Assembly (NCBI GenBank): GCA_024275115.1
Contig: JAJRZT010000098.1
Span: 62,001 to 126,000 of the forward strand
Origin: Gammaproteobacteria bacterium
Lineage (GTDB): Bacteria; Pseudomonadota; Gammaproteobacteria; UBA6429; Thiohalophilaceae
Direction: 5' to 3'
Length of the DNA: 64,000 bases
Positions 1-8,135 of this stretch are shown here, in pieces (within the stretch, counting starts at the first letter, position 1; every line of letters starts with the position of its first letter). The notes beneath the pieces are model-generated. The model ran no database searches and had not been told where the DNA came from. It saw nothing but the letters and a program-made list of their open reading frames with translations. Position numbers and translations under genes: made by a program.

Positions 1-1
1 G

Positions 2-1426
2 TCAACCCTTGTGCTTTTAATTATGCTGTTTTTATATCTGATGAGATACTCAAACGATTTAGTGAGTAAATATGCCAGACAAATTGTTGCACAGTCAAAA
101 TCAGACAGTGTTACCGGGTTATTAAATCGGCACCATTTTCATCGGTTGTTAAAAAAGTCAGTCACAAGAACGATGCAGCAAAATGCAATATTGGCTTTGC
201 TGCTTGTTGATATCGACCACTTTAGAGAATTGAATGCAAAATATGATTATTCTTTCAGTGATGAAGTTTTGAAAATTCTGGTGCAAAGAATAAATCGCTT
301 GCTTGGGGCGGAAGATATTCTCGCGCGAACTGGTGATGATGAATTTTCGGTTCTTATTGAACACCCGGGTTCAATTGCAAGCATTCAGGGGCTTGCAAGG
401 AAAATACTGGAGAAGGTGAATGACCCTATTCAGATTGATGCAAATTATATTCACATAACCTGTAGTATTGGAATAAGCGTCATTAATCAAGATGCAAAGG
501 AAATGGAAGAGCTTATTCAACACGCTGATTCCGCTTTATATAATGCGAAAGATTTTGGACGTAATAATTTTCAGTTATTTAATCAGGATGGCGGACAGCG
601 GCATATTAATTTTTATGAGCGACAGTACTCATTAAATAAAGCGCTTGAAGAAAATGAGTTTATTTTATTTGTTCAGCCAAAGATAAATGGTGCAACGGGT
701 GACATAATTGGTGGTGAGGCCTTGCTACGCTGGGATAACCCGGACTATGGCTTAGTGCAGCCGCTAGAATTTTTGCCAGCGCTTGAATCAAGTGGCTTAA
801 TACATAATGTAGGTAAATGGGTTTTGGCCGAGGCTTGTAAAATGTGCAAACACTGGCAGCAACAGGGTTTATCGGGGATTACCATTTCAGTGAATGTTTC
901 AGCATTACAGTTCAGGAAAGAAGATTTTGCTGTGTCCGTGAAAGAAGCTTTAACGAGTAACGGGCTGGATGGCAGTATGCTGGAGCTGGAGCTGACAGAA
1001 ACCTGTTTAATGGATAATGTTGAATTCAGTTTGAATGTTTTAAATGCGCTGAAAGAAATGGGCGTTCGTATTGCTATTGATGACTTTGGTACAGGCTTCT
1101 CTTCTTTTGATTATTTAAATCGTTTTCCGATTGATGAGCTGAAAATTGATCGTTCTTTTATAAGTAATATACATGACCGTGCAGATAATGATCATGCTGC
1201 GATTGTTACTGCCATTATGTCTTTGTCTCACAGTCTACACCTGGATGTCGTAGCAGAAGGTGTTGAGACAGCTCATGAGTTGGCTTATATGAACGCATTA
1301 GGTTGCAAAACGGTTCAGGGTTTTTTGTTCAGCAAGCCTTTGCCGGTTAATGAGTTTGAAGCTTTATTAAAAGATAATGCCCCCATACTGAAAGTATTGG
1401 CTGAGGTGCGTAAAAATCTTGCTTGA
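2..1426 (+). CDS. GGDEF-EAL domain protein, 5' end cut by window
   Basis: Probable c-di-GMP phosphodiesterase. The frame is open to the left edge and the listed start is a GTG inside a hydrophobic stretch, so the true start and any sensor or membrane part lie outside the window. A GGDEF domain covers about residues 30-190 of the listed ORF, but its signature reads TGDDEF, so cyclase activity is doubtful and it may act only as a GTP-binding or regulatory domain. The EAL domain (about 205-460) looks intact: EALLRW near 236, the N in SVNVSALQF, the ELTET glutamate, DDFGTGFSS near 357, KIDRSF and VAEGVET. It ends 5 bp from the convergent acyltransferase gene. Domain assignment is secure; activity is inferred from motifs. 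Confidence 0.9.
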   Translation, partial: STLVLLIMLFLYLMRYSNDLVSKYARQIVAQSKSDSVTGLLNRHHFHRLLKKSVTRTMQQNAILALLLVDIDHFRELNAKYDYSFSDEVLKILVQRINRLLGAEDILARTGDDEFSVLIEHPGSIASIQGLARKILEKVNDPIQIDANYIHITCSIGISVINQDAKEMEELIQHADSALYNAKDFGRNNFQLFNQDGGQRHINFYERQYSLNKALEENEFILFVQPKINGATGDIIGGEALLRWDNPDYGLVQPLEFLPALESSGLIHNVGKWVLAEACKMCKHWQQQGLSGITISVNVSALQFRKEDFAVSVKEALTSNGLDGSMLELELTETCLMDNVEFSLNVLNALKEMGVRIAIDDFGTGFSSFDYLNRFPIDELKIDRSFISNIHDRADNDHAAIVTAIMSLSHSLHLDVVAEGVETAHELAYMNALGCKTVQGFLFSKPLPVNEFEALLKDNAPILKVLAEVRKNLA

Positions 1427-1431
1427 AAGTA

Positions 1432-2121
1432 TTAGCTCTGTTCTAATTCTTTTTTTGCAGAAAATTCCAGTTTTAATAACATCGACTGCATAAGCTTGCA
1501 GGTTTTGTCCAGTTCATCTTCAGACAGTGTTTTATCAATTTTTACCGGTTTACCAATACTAATCACGATTTTTGAAAAAGGTTTGGGGATAATAAATTTA
1601 TCCCATGATTTGAGCTGCCAGTAGCGAGTCGCTGCGTAGGCAACAGGAACAAGCTCACTCTTTGTCAGTTGTGCCAGCATAATAGCGCCGGGTTTAAAAA
1701 CATGGATTGGGCCGGTCGGGCCGTCTGAAGTATTAACCGGCGATATTTTATCTTTTGTTATTGCCAGGTATAAATCGCGTAAGGCTTTTGCACCAGTACG
1801 GGTGCTGGAGCCACGAATAGCAATGGTACCCCATTTTTTTGCAATTTTTGCCGACATGTCTCCATCGCTTGATGGGCTAATTAAAAAACCGATATTAACA
1901 CCACGCTTTTTTAATTTAAGCATTAAATAAGCACCGTACACATGATGCTGATGCCAGTAAACCGGAATAAAAGGCTGTGCTGATTTGATTAAGGATTCAA
2001 GGTTATGTTCCCCCTGAATCTTAATAACTTTACATGTTCGCCATATCACATTTAAAAGCAGGCGCACTAAAAAAGGGGCAATATTCCGGGTAAACTTTTT
2101 TTTCTTTTTACGTGAAATCAT
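1432..2121 (-). CDS. DUF374 lysophospholipid acyltransferase-like protein
   Basis: A 229-residue protein of the DUF374 group within the LPLAT acyltransferase superfamily. Supporting motifs are YWHQHHVYGAY near the N terminus (the acyltransferase histidine region), SPSSDGDMSAKIAKKWG, RGSSTRTGAKAL, and TSDGPTGPIHVFKPGAIMLA. Members are thought to acylate lipids or lipid A-like substrates at the inner membrane; the substrate here is unknown. The basic N terminus (RKKKKKFTR) before a hydrophobic stretch fits membrane association. It is divergent from the P450/acyl-ligase genes with 203 bp between them, so a shared role in lipid modification is possible but only inferred. Confidence 0.85.
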   Translation of the reverse strand: MISRKKKKKFTRNIAPFLVRLLLNVIWRTCKVIKIQGEHNLESLIKSAQPFIPVYWHQHHVYGAYLMLKLKKRGVNIGFLISPSSDGDMSAKIAKKWGTIAIRGSSTRTGAKALRDLYLAITKDKISPVNTSDGPTGPIHVFKPGAIMLAQLTKSELVPVAYAATRYWQLKSWDKFIIPKPFSKIVISIGKPVKIDKTLSEDELDKTCKLMQSMLLKLEFSAKKELEQS

Positions 2122-2187
2122 TATTCCAACTTTAATTAAGGCGTTATATTTTTTATTTAAAAGTCACTGCTACCCCATAATAAAGAA

Positions 2188-2243
2188 GAATGCCGCCCAA
2201 TTCATTCTCTTTTGGAGTAATATATAATATAGTATCGGCATTC
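2188..2243. promoter_or_regulatory. 8-bp inverted repeat flanking a TATAAT box upstream of the P450
   Basis: GAATGCCG (2188-2195) and CGGCATTC (2236-2243) are perfect inverted repeats 40 bp apart. A TATAAT hexamer sits between them at 2223-2228. The pair lies in the 203-bp gap between the divergent acyltransferase and P450 genes, about 80 bp before the P450 start. It could be an operator or a chance repeat; no regulator is identified. Confidence 0.3.
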
Positions 2244-2324
2244 CAGTATTCTATTTGAATTCGCCGTAAAATACAGTCAAACACATAACTTAAACAGATA
2301 TAAGTATCTCATTTCCAACAATAA

Positions 2325-3644
2325 ATGACCAAACCGTTGCAAGATAATATAAAAACCCCACCTGGCCCGACTGAAGCGTATGACATTAATACGAACGATG
2401 ATTCTTTTGCCTTGCTTAAACAACTTTACCCACAATACGGTGACATTATACGGGTTAAATCTAAAACACGCCGCAGTGACAGTTACCTGATTAACAACCC
2501 TGAGTATATCAAGCATATCCTGCTAAAGAACTACCAGAACTATAAAAAAGGTGTTGGTTTTGAGCGGGTTAAGATGCTGCTGGGCAATGGCATTATTGTG
2601 AGTGATGGTGAATTCTGGCGTAAGCAACGCAGAATGATTCAGCCGGCTTTTAGTAAAAGCATGATAGCGGCACAGGTTGCCATGGTGCAGAAATGTAATT
2701 TACAGCAGATGGATAGATGGGCGGCCTTGTTGGGCTCGCAAGACAGCACCGAAATTGATATAAGTTATGAGGCCAGTGATTTGGCGCTGGATATTGTGTT
2801 GCGACTTTTATTCAGTGATGACGTGGACACACTGCTGGAACAGGCGGGTGAAAATCCGTTTGCGTTTTTAACCGAAGATCCCACCCGCGATATGAAAGTG
2901 GTGTTGAAGTACCGTTCTTTAATGTCTCTGTTACTGGAACTTATTCGGGCAAGGCGCACCACCACTAAAAAATACAACGATTTTGTTTCGGTCTTTGTCG
3001 ATGCGCGCGATAAAGAAACCGGTGATGCCATGACCGACAAAGAACTGCTTGATGAAGTGATGACCATGATTGTTGCCGGCCATGAAACCAGTGCCATCAC
3101 CTTAACCTGGGTCTGGTATTTTATTGCAAAATATGGCGATGTTGACAAGGCTGTGCAGGATGAATTGATCCGCTCAGGTATAAGTGGTGCTCCGGGCTTT
3201 AATGATCTGGAAAAGTTACCTTACATTAAACAAGTTACTGAAGAAGCATTAAGAATGTACCCGCCTGTCTGGCTCTTTACGCGCAAGGCCATTGAAGACG
3301 ATCATGTTGGTGATTATTTTATCCCAGCCGGTGCCGATATTTTTCTTTCACCGTATTATTTGCATCGTAACACGGATTACTGGGATGACGTTGATGAATT
3401 CCGCCCGCAACGCTTTACTGCAGAGGAAGAAAAGCAACGCCATAAATTCTGTTATCTTCCGTTTTCGGCGGGGCCACGCCGTTGTATAGGTGATTTTTTT
3501 GCAACCGCTGAGATGCAAATCCATATTGGCTTGATGGCACAGGAATTTCGTTTTGAATTACTGGATGATAAAATTCCTGAACTTGAAACCAGTATTAATA
3601 TGCGTGCAAAGCACCCCATTATGTTGAAAATAAGCAAAAGGTAA
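2325..3644 (+). CDS. Cytochrome P450
   Basis: Heme-thiolate monooxygenase of 439 residues, soluble with no N-terminal anchor. Visible landmarks in order: helix-C motif WRKQRR near 105, I-helix oxygen-activation motif AGHETS near 251, the ExxR motif in EEALRMYPP near 306, and the heme loop FSAGPRRCIG with ligand cysteine near 387. The sequence resembles the CYP102/CYP4-like fatty-acid group in general character, but the substrate cannot be read. It lies 9 bp upstream of a fatty-acyl-AMP ligase carrying its own carrier domain, so a likely substrate is an acyl chain, free or carrier-bound (inference). No ferredoxin or reductase gene is adjacent. No good Shine-Dalgarno site precedes the ATG, so the exact start is less sure. 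Confidence 0.93.
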   Translation: MTKPLQDNIKTPPGPTEAYDINTNDDSFALLKQLYPQYGDIIRVKSKTRRSDSYLINNPEYIKHILLKNYQNYKKGVGFERVKMLLGNGIIVSDGEFWRKQRRMIQPAFSKSMIAAQVAMVQKCNLQQMDRWAALLGSQDSTEIDISYEASDLALDIVLRLLFSDDVDTLLEQAGENPFAFLTEDPTRDMKVVLKYRSLMSLLLELIRARRTTTKKYNDFVSVFVDARDKETGDAMTDKELLDEVMTMIVAGHETSAITLTWVWYFIAKYGDVDKAVQDELIRSGISGAPGFNDLEKLPYIKQVTEEALRMYPPVWLFTRKAIEDDHVGDYFIPAGADIFLSPYYLHRNTDYWDDVDEFRPQRFTAEEEKQRHKFCYLPFSAGPRRCIGDFFATAEMQIHIGLMAQEFRFELLDDKIPELETSINMRAKHPIMLKISKR

Positions 3645-3653
3645 ACCGCAGCA

Positions 3654-5615
3654 ATGAATACATTCCAAACATTGACCGAAGCATTTAATGCGCAGTGTCA
3701 ACATAGTCAAACCATTACCTATATTGAAGGTAAAGATAAAGAAACGGTAGTGAGTTATGCCGAGTTACAAAAACGTGCTTTAGGTTTGTTAGCGTATTTT
3801 CAACACCGTGGCCTGAAACAGGGTGATGAGCTCATTATTTTTTTAAAAAATAATGAACGTTTTATTGATGTGTTCTGGGCATGTATTTTAGGAGGTATTG
3901 TTCCGGTGCCAGTTGCAGTGGGCATTAGTGACGAACACCGCTCTAAATTATTTAAAATTTTTAATAAATTAAGCAATGGTTATATTTATATTGGCAGTGA
4001 AAATTTGCAACGACTCGAAAAGTATTCACAAGCGCAGGAAATGCAGGCTGAGTACGTGACACTTTCAGGTAAAGCCATAGAGCATGATGCGGTTATTGAT
4101 ATTGATGTCAGCATTGCCGGACAGGTTGCCAATGTTCGACCCAATGATATTGCTTTTATCCAGTTTTCATCCGGTTCAACCAGCGACCCGAAAGGGGTGC
4201 TGTTAACACACAAAAATATTATTACCAATGTTAACGCCATTGCCATTGGTGGCGGCTATACTGAACAGGACTGCACCTTAAGCTGGATGCCGCTGACACA
4301 TGATATGGGCTTAATTGGTTTTCATATCAATATGCTGGTATGGAATATGAAGCAATGCATTATGGCAACGGATTTATTCAGCCGTCGTCCTTTATTATGG
4401 TTGCAAAAAGCCAGTGAACATAAAGCAACTGTTTTGTGTTCGCCTAATTTTGGTTATAAGCATTACTTAAAATCGTTAGGTAATAAAGAAATTGAACTCG
4501 ATTTAAGTGCAGTGCGACTTATCTACAATGGTGCTGAACCTATTTCAGTGGATATTTGCGAACAGTTCTTGTTGCGCCTGGCAGCTTACGGTTTAAAATA
4601 TAATGCCATGTTTACGGTTTACGGGCTTGCCGAAGCCACGCTGGCGGTTGCCTTTCCCAAACTTGCCACCGATTACCGGGCGATTCATTTAGACCGACAT
4701 GACTTATTAATGGGCGATAAAGTGTCGATAGTGAATGCTGACCACCCCAATGCTGCCAGTTTTGCGATAGAAGGCCCAGCCGTAAAAGATATTGAGATTA
4801 AAATAACTGATAAAGATAATAATACTCTGGCCGCTGAGCATATCGGTGACATCCAGATAAAAGGCGCCAGTGTCACGCAGGGTTACTATTTAAATGAAGA
4901 AGCCAACGCCACGGCTTTAACCGGTGATGGCTGGTTAAATACCGGTGACCTTGGTTTTTTACACAACAATGAACTCGTTGTGACCGGCCGTACCAAAGAT
5001 ATTATTTTTGCCAATGGACAAAATTATTTTCCGCATGATCTGGAATCCATTGCGATGCAAAATGAACAACTGGAATTAGGCAAGGTGGTCGTTTATGGCG
5101 TTAGCCACCCGGAACAGCAAAAAGATGAACTGGTTATTTTTATTCTGTATCGTGCGGACATCAATGTATTTCCGGTATTAGCGCGGGATGTCGCCAAGTT
5201 GGTGAATAGTCAAACCGGCTTGCAGGTCGATACCGTGGTACCGGTTAAACGTATTCCTAAAACCACCAGTGGTAAAGTGCAACGGCGTTTACTGGCCGAT
5301 GCTTATCTGGCCGGTGAATTTAACGATGTACTGCAAACCATTTATGAACAGGATACGAGTAATGAAGTTGTAGAAGAAAACCTGACTGCCTTGCAACAAC
5401 AATTACTGGCCATTTGTAATGAGGTTGTTGAAGATAAAGCAATTCGGTCAGAAGATAATTTCTTTGACATTGGGATCAGTTCTTTGGCGCTCGCTGAAAT
5501 ACATGCCAGAATTGACGACATTTATCCAGACTTAATCGACGTGGTTGATTTGTTTGAATTCCAGACCGTGATAGAAGTCTCGAGATTAATTGAAGACAAG
5601 CAAGCGCCAGATTAA
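3654..5615 (+). CDS. Fatty-acyl-AMP ligase with C-terminal acyl carrier domain
   Basis: An adenylate-forming enzyme of 653 residues. The AMP-binding signature FSSGSTSDPKGV is near 171-183, followed by YNGAEP, YGLAEATLA, the hinge region TGRTKDIIFANGQN near 443, and the C-terminal lysine motif KTTSGKVQRR near 536. Residues about 575-650 form a carrier domain, with DIGISSLALAE giving the phosphopantetheine serine near 608. Family features (YFPHDLE after the hinge, GLAEATLA) fit the FAAL group, which activates fatty acids as acyl-AMP and passes them to a carrier rather than to CoA. Here the carrier is fused in cis. No condensation or ketosynthase gene follows; the next gene is convergent. Probably cotranscribed with the P450 (gap 9 bp). 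Confidence 0.9.
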   Translation: MNTFQTLTEAFNAQCQHSQTITYIEGKDKETVVSYAELQKRALGLLAYFQHRGLKQGDELIIFLKNNERFIDVFWACILGGIVPVPVAVGISDEHRSKLFKIFNKLSNGYIYIGSENLQRLEKYSQAQEMQAEYVTLSGKAIEHDAVIDIDVSIAGQVANVRPNDIAFIQFSSGSTSDPKGVLLTHKNIITNVNAIAIGGGYTEQDCTLSWMPLTHDMGLIGFHINMLVWNMKQCIMATDLFSRRPLLWLQKASEHKATVLCSPNFGYKHYLKSLGNKEIELDLSAVRLIYNGAEPISVDICEQFLLRLAAYGLKYNAMFTVYGLAEATLAVAFPKLATDYRAIHLDRHDLLMGDKVSIVNADHPNAASFAIEGPAVKDIEIKITDKDNNTLAAEHIGDIQIKGASVTQGYYLNEEANATALTGDGWLNTGDLGFLHNNELVVTGRTKDIIFANGQNYFPHDLESIAMQNEQLELGKVVVYGVSHPEQQKDELVIFILYRADINVFPVLARDVAKLVNSQTGLQVDTVVPVKRIPKTTSGKVQRRLLADAYLAGEFNDVLQTIYEQDTSNEVVEENLTALQQQLLAICNEVVEDKAIRSEDNFFDIGISSLALAEIHARIDDIYPDLIDVVDLFEFQTVIEVSRLIEDKQAPD

Positions 5616-5622
5616 TCCCCGC

Positions 5623-6267
5623 TTAATCTTTTTTTGTATCGGAAAGGCTAATGTTTTTCGGTGCAACCGAGCCTGCGGTTAATACAAACGTCATCGCTTC
5701 ATCCATTGTCCAGTCTGTTTCAATTAATTTATCGGTAGCAACAATCTCCATATAACCGGAAGTTGGGTTAGGTGTGGTGGGCACATAAACGGCAGCCAGT
5801 TCAGTGCCGTCATTTGAATCTTTAAATACATGCGTTACAAAACCAACCGTTCTCATTTCCGGCGAAGGGAAGGCAATCAAGACTACACGGTTCAGACTAT
5901 CTGGTTTTTGACGCAGTGCTGAAATTAATTTTTTTACTGAGCCATAAATGGTTTGCGCAACGGGAATGTGGTTGATTAGCCGATCAAATAAAGCCAGAAT
6001 TCGCCGCCCAATAACACGGCTGGCAGCCCAGCCCAGTAAGTACAGGGCGACCAGCGTAAAAACACTGGCAATGACTGTCTGGAACCACGGAGCCAGCAAC
6101 CAGCTTGAAATATGCAGGTGATTTTGTTGTATTGCCTGGGTAAAAACCTCAACCCAGGGCTTCCAGACCAACATAATATATGAAAAAAAGAAATCAAATA
6201 CCAGCCAGGTAATCCACAGAGGAACAATGGTTAAAATACCAGTGATAACATAGCGTTGAATATTCAT
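5623..6267 (-). CDS. DUF502 family membrane protein
   Basis: A 214-residue integral membrane protein of the DUF502 family. Two hydrophobic segments are clear (about residues 8-33 and 60-83), the first beginning with the typical TGILTIVPLWITW. The soluble C-terminal part carries family motifs IPVAQTIYGSVKKL and VYVPTTPNPTSGYMEIV. Function is unknown in bacteria; plant relatives are linked to membrane trafficking, which does not transfer directly. A gaggtttcaggtt stretch before the ATG supports this start. It converges on the acyl ligase with 7 bp between stop codons. A hairpin lies 18 bp upstream. Confidence 0.88.
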   Translation of the reverse strand: MNIQRYVITGILTIVPLWITWLVFDFFFSYIMLVWKPWVEVFTQAIQQNHLHISSWLLAPWFQTVIASVFTLVALYLLGWAASRVIGRRILALFDRLINHIPVAQTIYGSVKKLISALRQKPDSLNRVVLIAFPSPEMRTVGFVTHVFKDSNDGTELAAVYVPTTPNPTSGYMEIVATDKLIETDWTMDEAMTFVLTAGSVAPKNISLSDTKKD

Positions 6268-6284
6268 AACCTGAAACCTCTACG

Positions 6285-6317
6285 GGCGCTTTAGTGTAAG
6301 TTCGCGAGTAAAGCGCC
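6285..6317. promoter_or_regulatory. 9-bp inverted repeat just upstream of the DUF502 gene
   Basis: GGCGCTTTA (6285-6293) and TAAAGCGCC (6309-6317) are perfect inverted repeats with a 15-nt loop. They sit 18 bp before the DUF502 start, so they would form a leader hairpin or an operator. No T-run follows on the minus strand, so it is not a typical terminator. Confidence 0.35.
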
Positions 6318-6553
6318 ATCATACTTTAAATGTGGCTTTAGTTTAACTACTTCCTCTAAGTGACTGAAATGTATAACAAGAGTGTTTTATTGCAAAAAAA
6401 TAGTGATAAATATAACTTGCAGCCCCATAAAGGAAAGGGTAATTTCAATTAATTAGTTTGCCCAATAACTAAAAAAAGGTTTGTTACTCGGCACATTTGT
6501 GTGTGATGCGAGCCTGTGTTTTTTTTAGAATAAAAGATGTGAAGGGTTGGGGC

Positions 6554-8122
6554 ATGAAAACCAGAAATACTGACACTGAATTAGAAACGTCAGAATCGTC
6601 TACGTTAACTGATACAAATGCAGATTCATCTGTCTTGCGTCGTGCCTTATCCTTAATCGATGAATTAAACACTTCTACAACTGGAAGTGTTGTCTTCAAA
6701 CAGATAGAGCGTATTCTGCAGGAAGGTGAAGCTGAGCATGTTAAACGTGAAACGGTTTTACTCACTATCATTAAAAATTTCCTTACAACATACTTAAAAC
6801 ATCTTACCCCTGGCTCTTCTCTGCATTTGCAGGTTAAACTTATTCAGAAGCAATTACAGCAACCGCTTAGCAGTATGGAGATCCAGTCGTTACGTAAATT
6901 TATCGATATGTATCTGTTACATATGGCGAGAATGGAAGTGCTTGATGAACAAATTATCCGTAACGCATTATTACCTTTGCTTGACTATTACGGTGCCGCA
7001 AGAAAAGAACAACTTAACCATTCTGATTTGTTTGTGCCTGTTGAATCTGAACCCGTTGTTATCGGTAAAAATAATCCACTGGAAGATTTAATTGATGAGT
7101 TGCTGCCTAATTACAAGATAAATGCTGATAAAGACAATACAGATAAGAAGATGCAAGGCGAATATGAAAGTTATTTGTCTGAACAGGCCAGTAAGTCAGA
7201 TTATGTGCGTAGCGAGCTAACCAGTCGAATTAACGAAACTGTTGCCAAACATGAACAGTTTGGTGTGATGTTGGAAGTGATTCGTAATGGTTTAAAAGAA
7301 GCAAATACCGTTGATGATATTGAAATATTGCGTGAGGCTTTAGTAGATGATGTTGATGGCTTGATTGATGCACACAAAGTGCTGCTACTAAATCTTGACG
7401 ATGCAAAAAAGTATTTTCATATGATTGAAACGGATAGTCGCCATCTAAGCAATGAACTTGCTCGAGTGCGCCAGCTGAGTATCACTGATGAGTTGACAGG
7501 CTTGCCTAATCGCCGTGCATTTATGCGGCGACTGGATGATGAACTAGGGCGGGCGCAGCGCTACAATTTTAATTTGGCACTTGCAATGGTTGACCTGGAT
7601 TATTTTAAACAGATCAATGACAAATATGGTCATCCGATAGGTGATCAGGTATTAAAGTGCTATGCAAATAAACTGTTCACCATATTTCGGCAACACGATC
7701 TGGTCTGCCGTTATGGTGGTGAAGAATTTGCAGTGTTATTTCCAAACACAAGTGAGCAGGGTGCATTAGCGGCAATGGAAAAAGTAAGGGATAAGGTAAA
7801 GCACAGTTTTATTGAAAATGGTCACGTTAAGATTAAGGTACCATCCTTTTCTGCGGGTCTGACATTATTTGCTGATAATGATACTGCAGCAACAATGATT
7901 CAGCGTGCCGATGAAGCTTTATATAATGCCAAATCAAGTGGTCGGAACCGTACCGAAGTTGTTTATAAAGTGACAGAGGAAAGTTCAAAAAATGAAGCGT
8001 CAAAAGATAAAGCGTCAAAAGATAAAGCGTCAAAAGATAAAGCGTCAAAAGATAAAGCGTCAAAAGATAAAGCGTCAAAAGATAAAGCGTCAAAAGATAA
8101 AGCACCAAAAGATGCATGCTAG
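6554..8122 (+). CDS. Diguanylate cyclase with tandem-repeat C-terminal tail
   Basis: A 522-residue GGDEF protein making c-di-GMP from two GTP. The track starts at TTG 6497, but ATG 6554 (MKTRNTDTELE) has an upstream gaagggttgggg stretch and is chosen. Residues about 30-290 form a mostly helical N-terminal region of unknown fold, without membrane segments. The GGDEF domain begins at DELTGLPNRRAF (about 312) and carries an intact GGEEF near 387 with MVDLDYFKQINDKYGH, so it is probably active. No RxxD inhibitory site is evident just before GGEEF. The tail is seven exact ASKDK repeats, then APKDAC, highly charged and probably disordered. Confidence 0.92.
   Translation: MKTRNTDTELETSESSTLTDTNADSSVLRRALSLIDELNTSTTGSVVFKQIERILQEGEAEHVKRETVLLTIIKNFLTTYLKHLTPGSSLHLQVKLIQKQLQQPLSSMEIQSLRKFIDMYLLHMARMEVLDEQIIRNALLPLLDYYGAARKEQLNHSDLFVPVESEPVVIGKNNPLEDLIDELLPNYKINADKDNTDKKMQGEYESYLSEQASKSDYVRSELTSRINETVAKHEQFGVMLEVIRNGLKEANTVDDIEILREALVDDVDGLIDAHKVLLLNLDDAKKYFHMIETDSRHLSNELARVRQLSITDELTGLPNRRAFMRRLDDELGRAQRYNFNLALAMVDLDYFKQINDKYGHPIGDQVLKCYANKLFTIFRQHDLVCRYGGEEFAVLFPNTSEQGALAAMEKVRDKVKHSFIENGHVKIKVPSFSAGLTLFADNDTAATMIQRADEALYNAKSSGRNRTEVVYKVTEESSKNEASKDKASKDKASKDKASKDKASKDKASKDKASKDKAPKDAC
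7997..8116 (+). repeat. 15-bp in-frame tandem repeat, seven exact copies plus one variant
   Basis: The unit GCGTCAAAAGATAAA occurs seven times without a mismatch from 7997 to 8101, then once as gcaccaaaagatgca. The unit is five codons, so gain or loss of copies would change tail length without a frameshift. Perfect identity between copies points to recent expansion. Confidence 0.97.
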
Positions 8123-8135
8123 AAAAATAGACAAC

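Noticed and set aside
7833-8117. Minus-strand ORF with repeated LLTLY units
   Set aside because: It is the antisense of the 15-bp repeats in the diguanylate cyclase tail and has no start signal or family.
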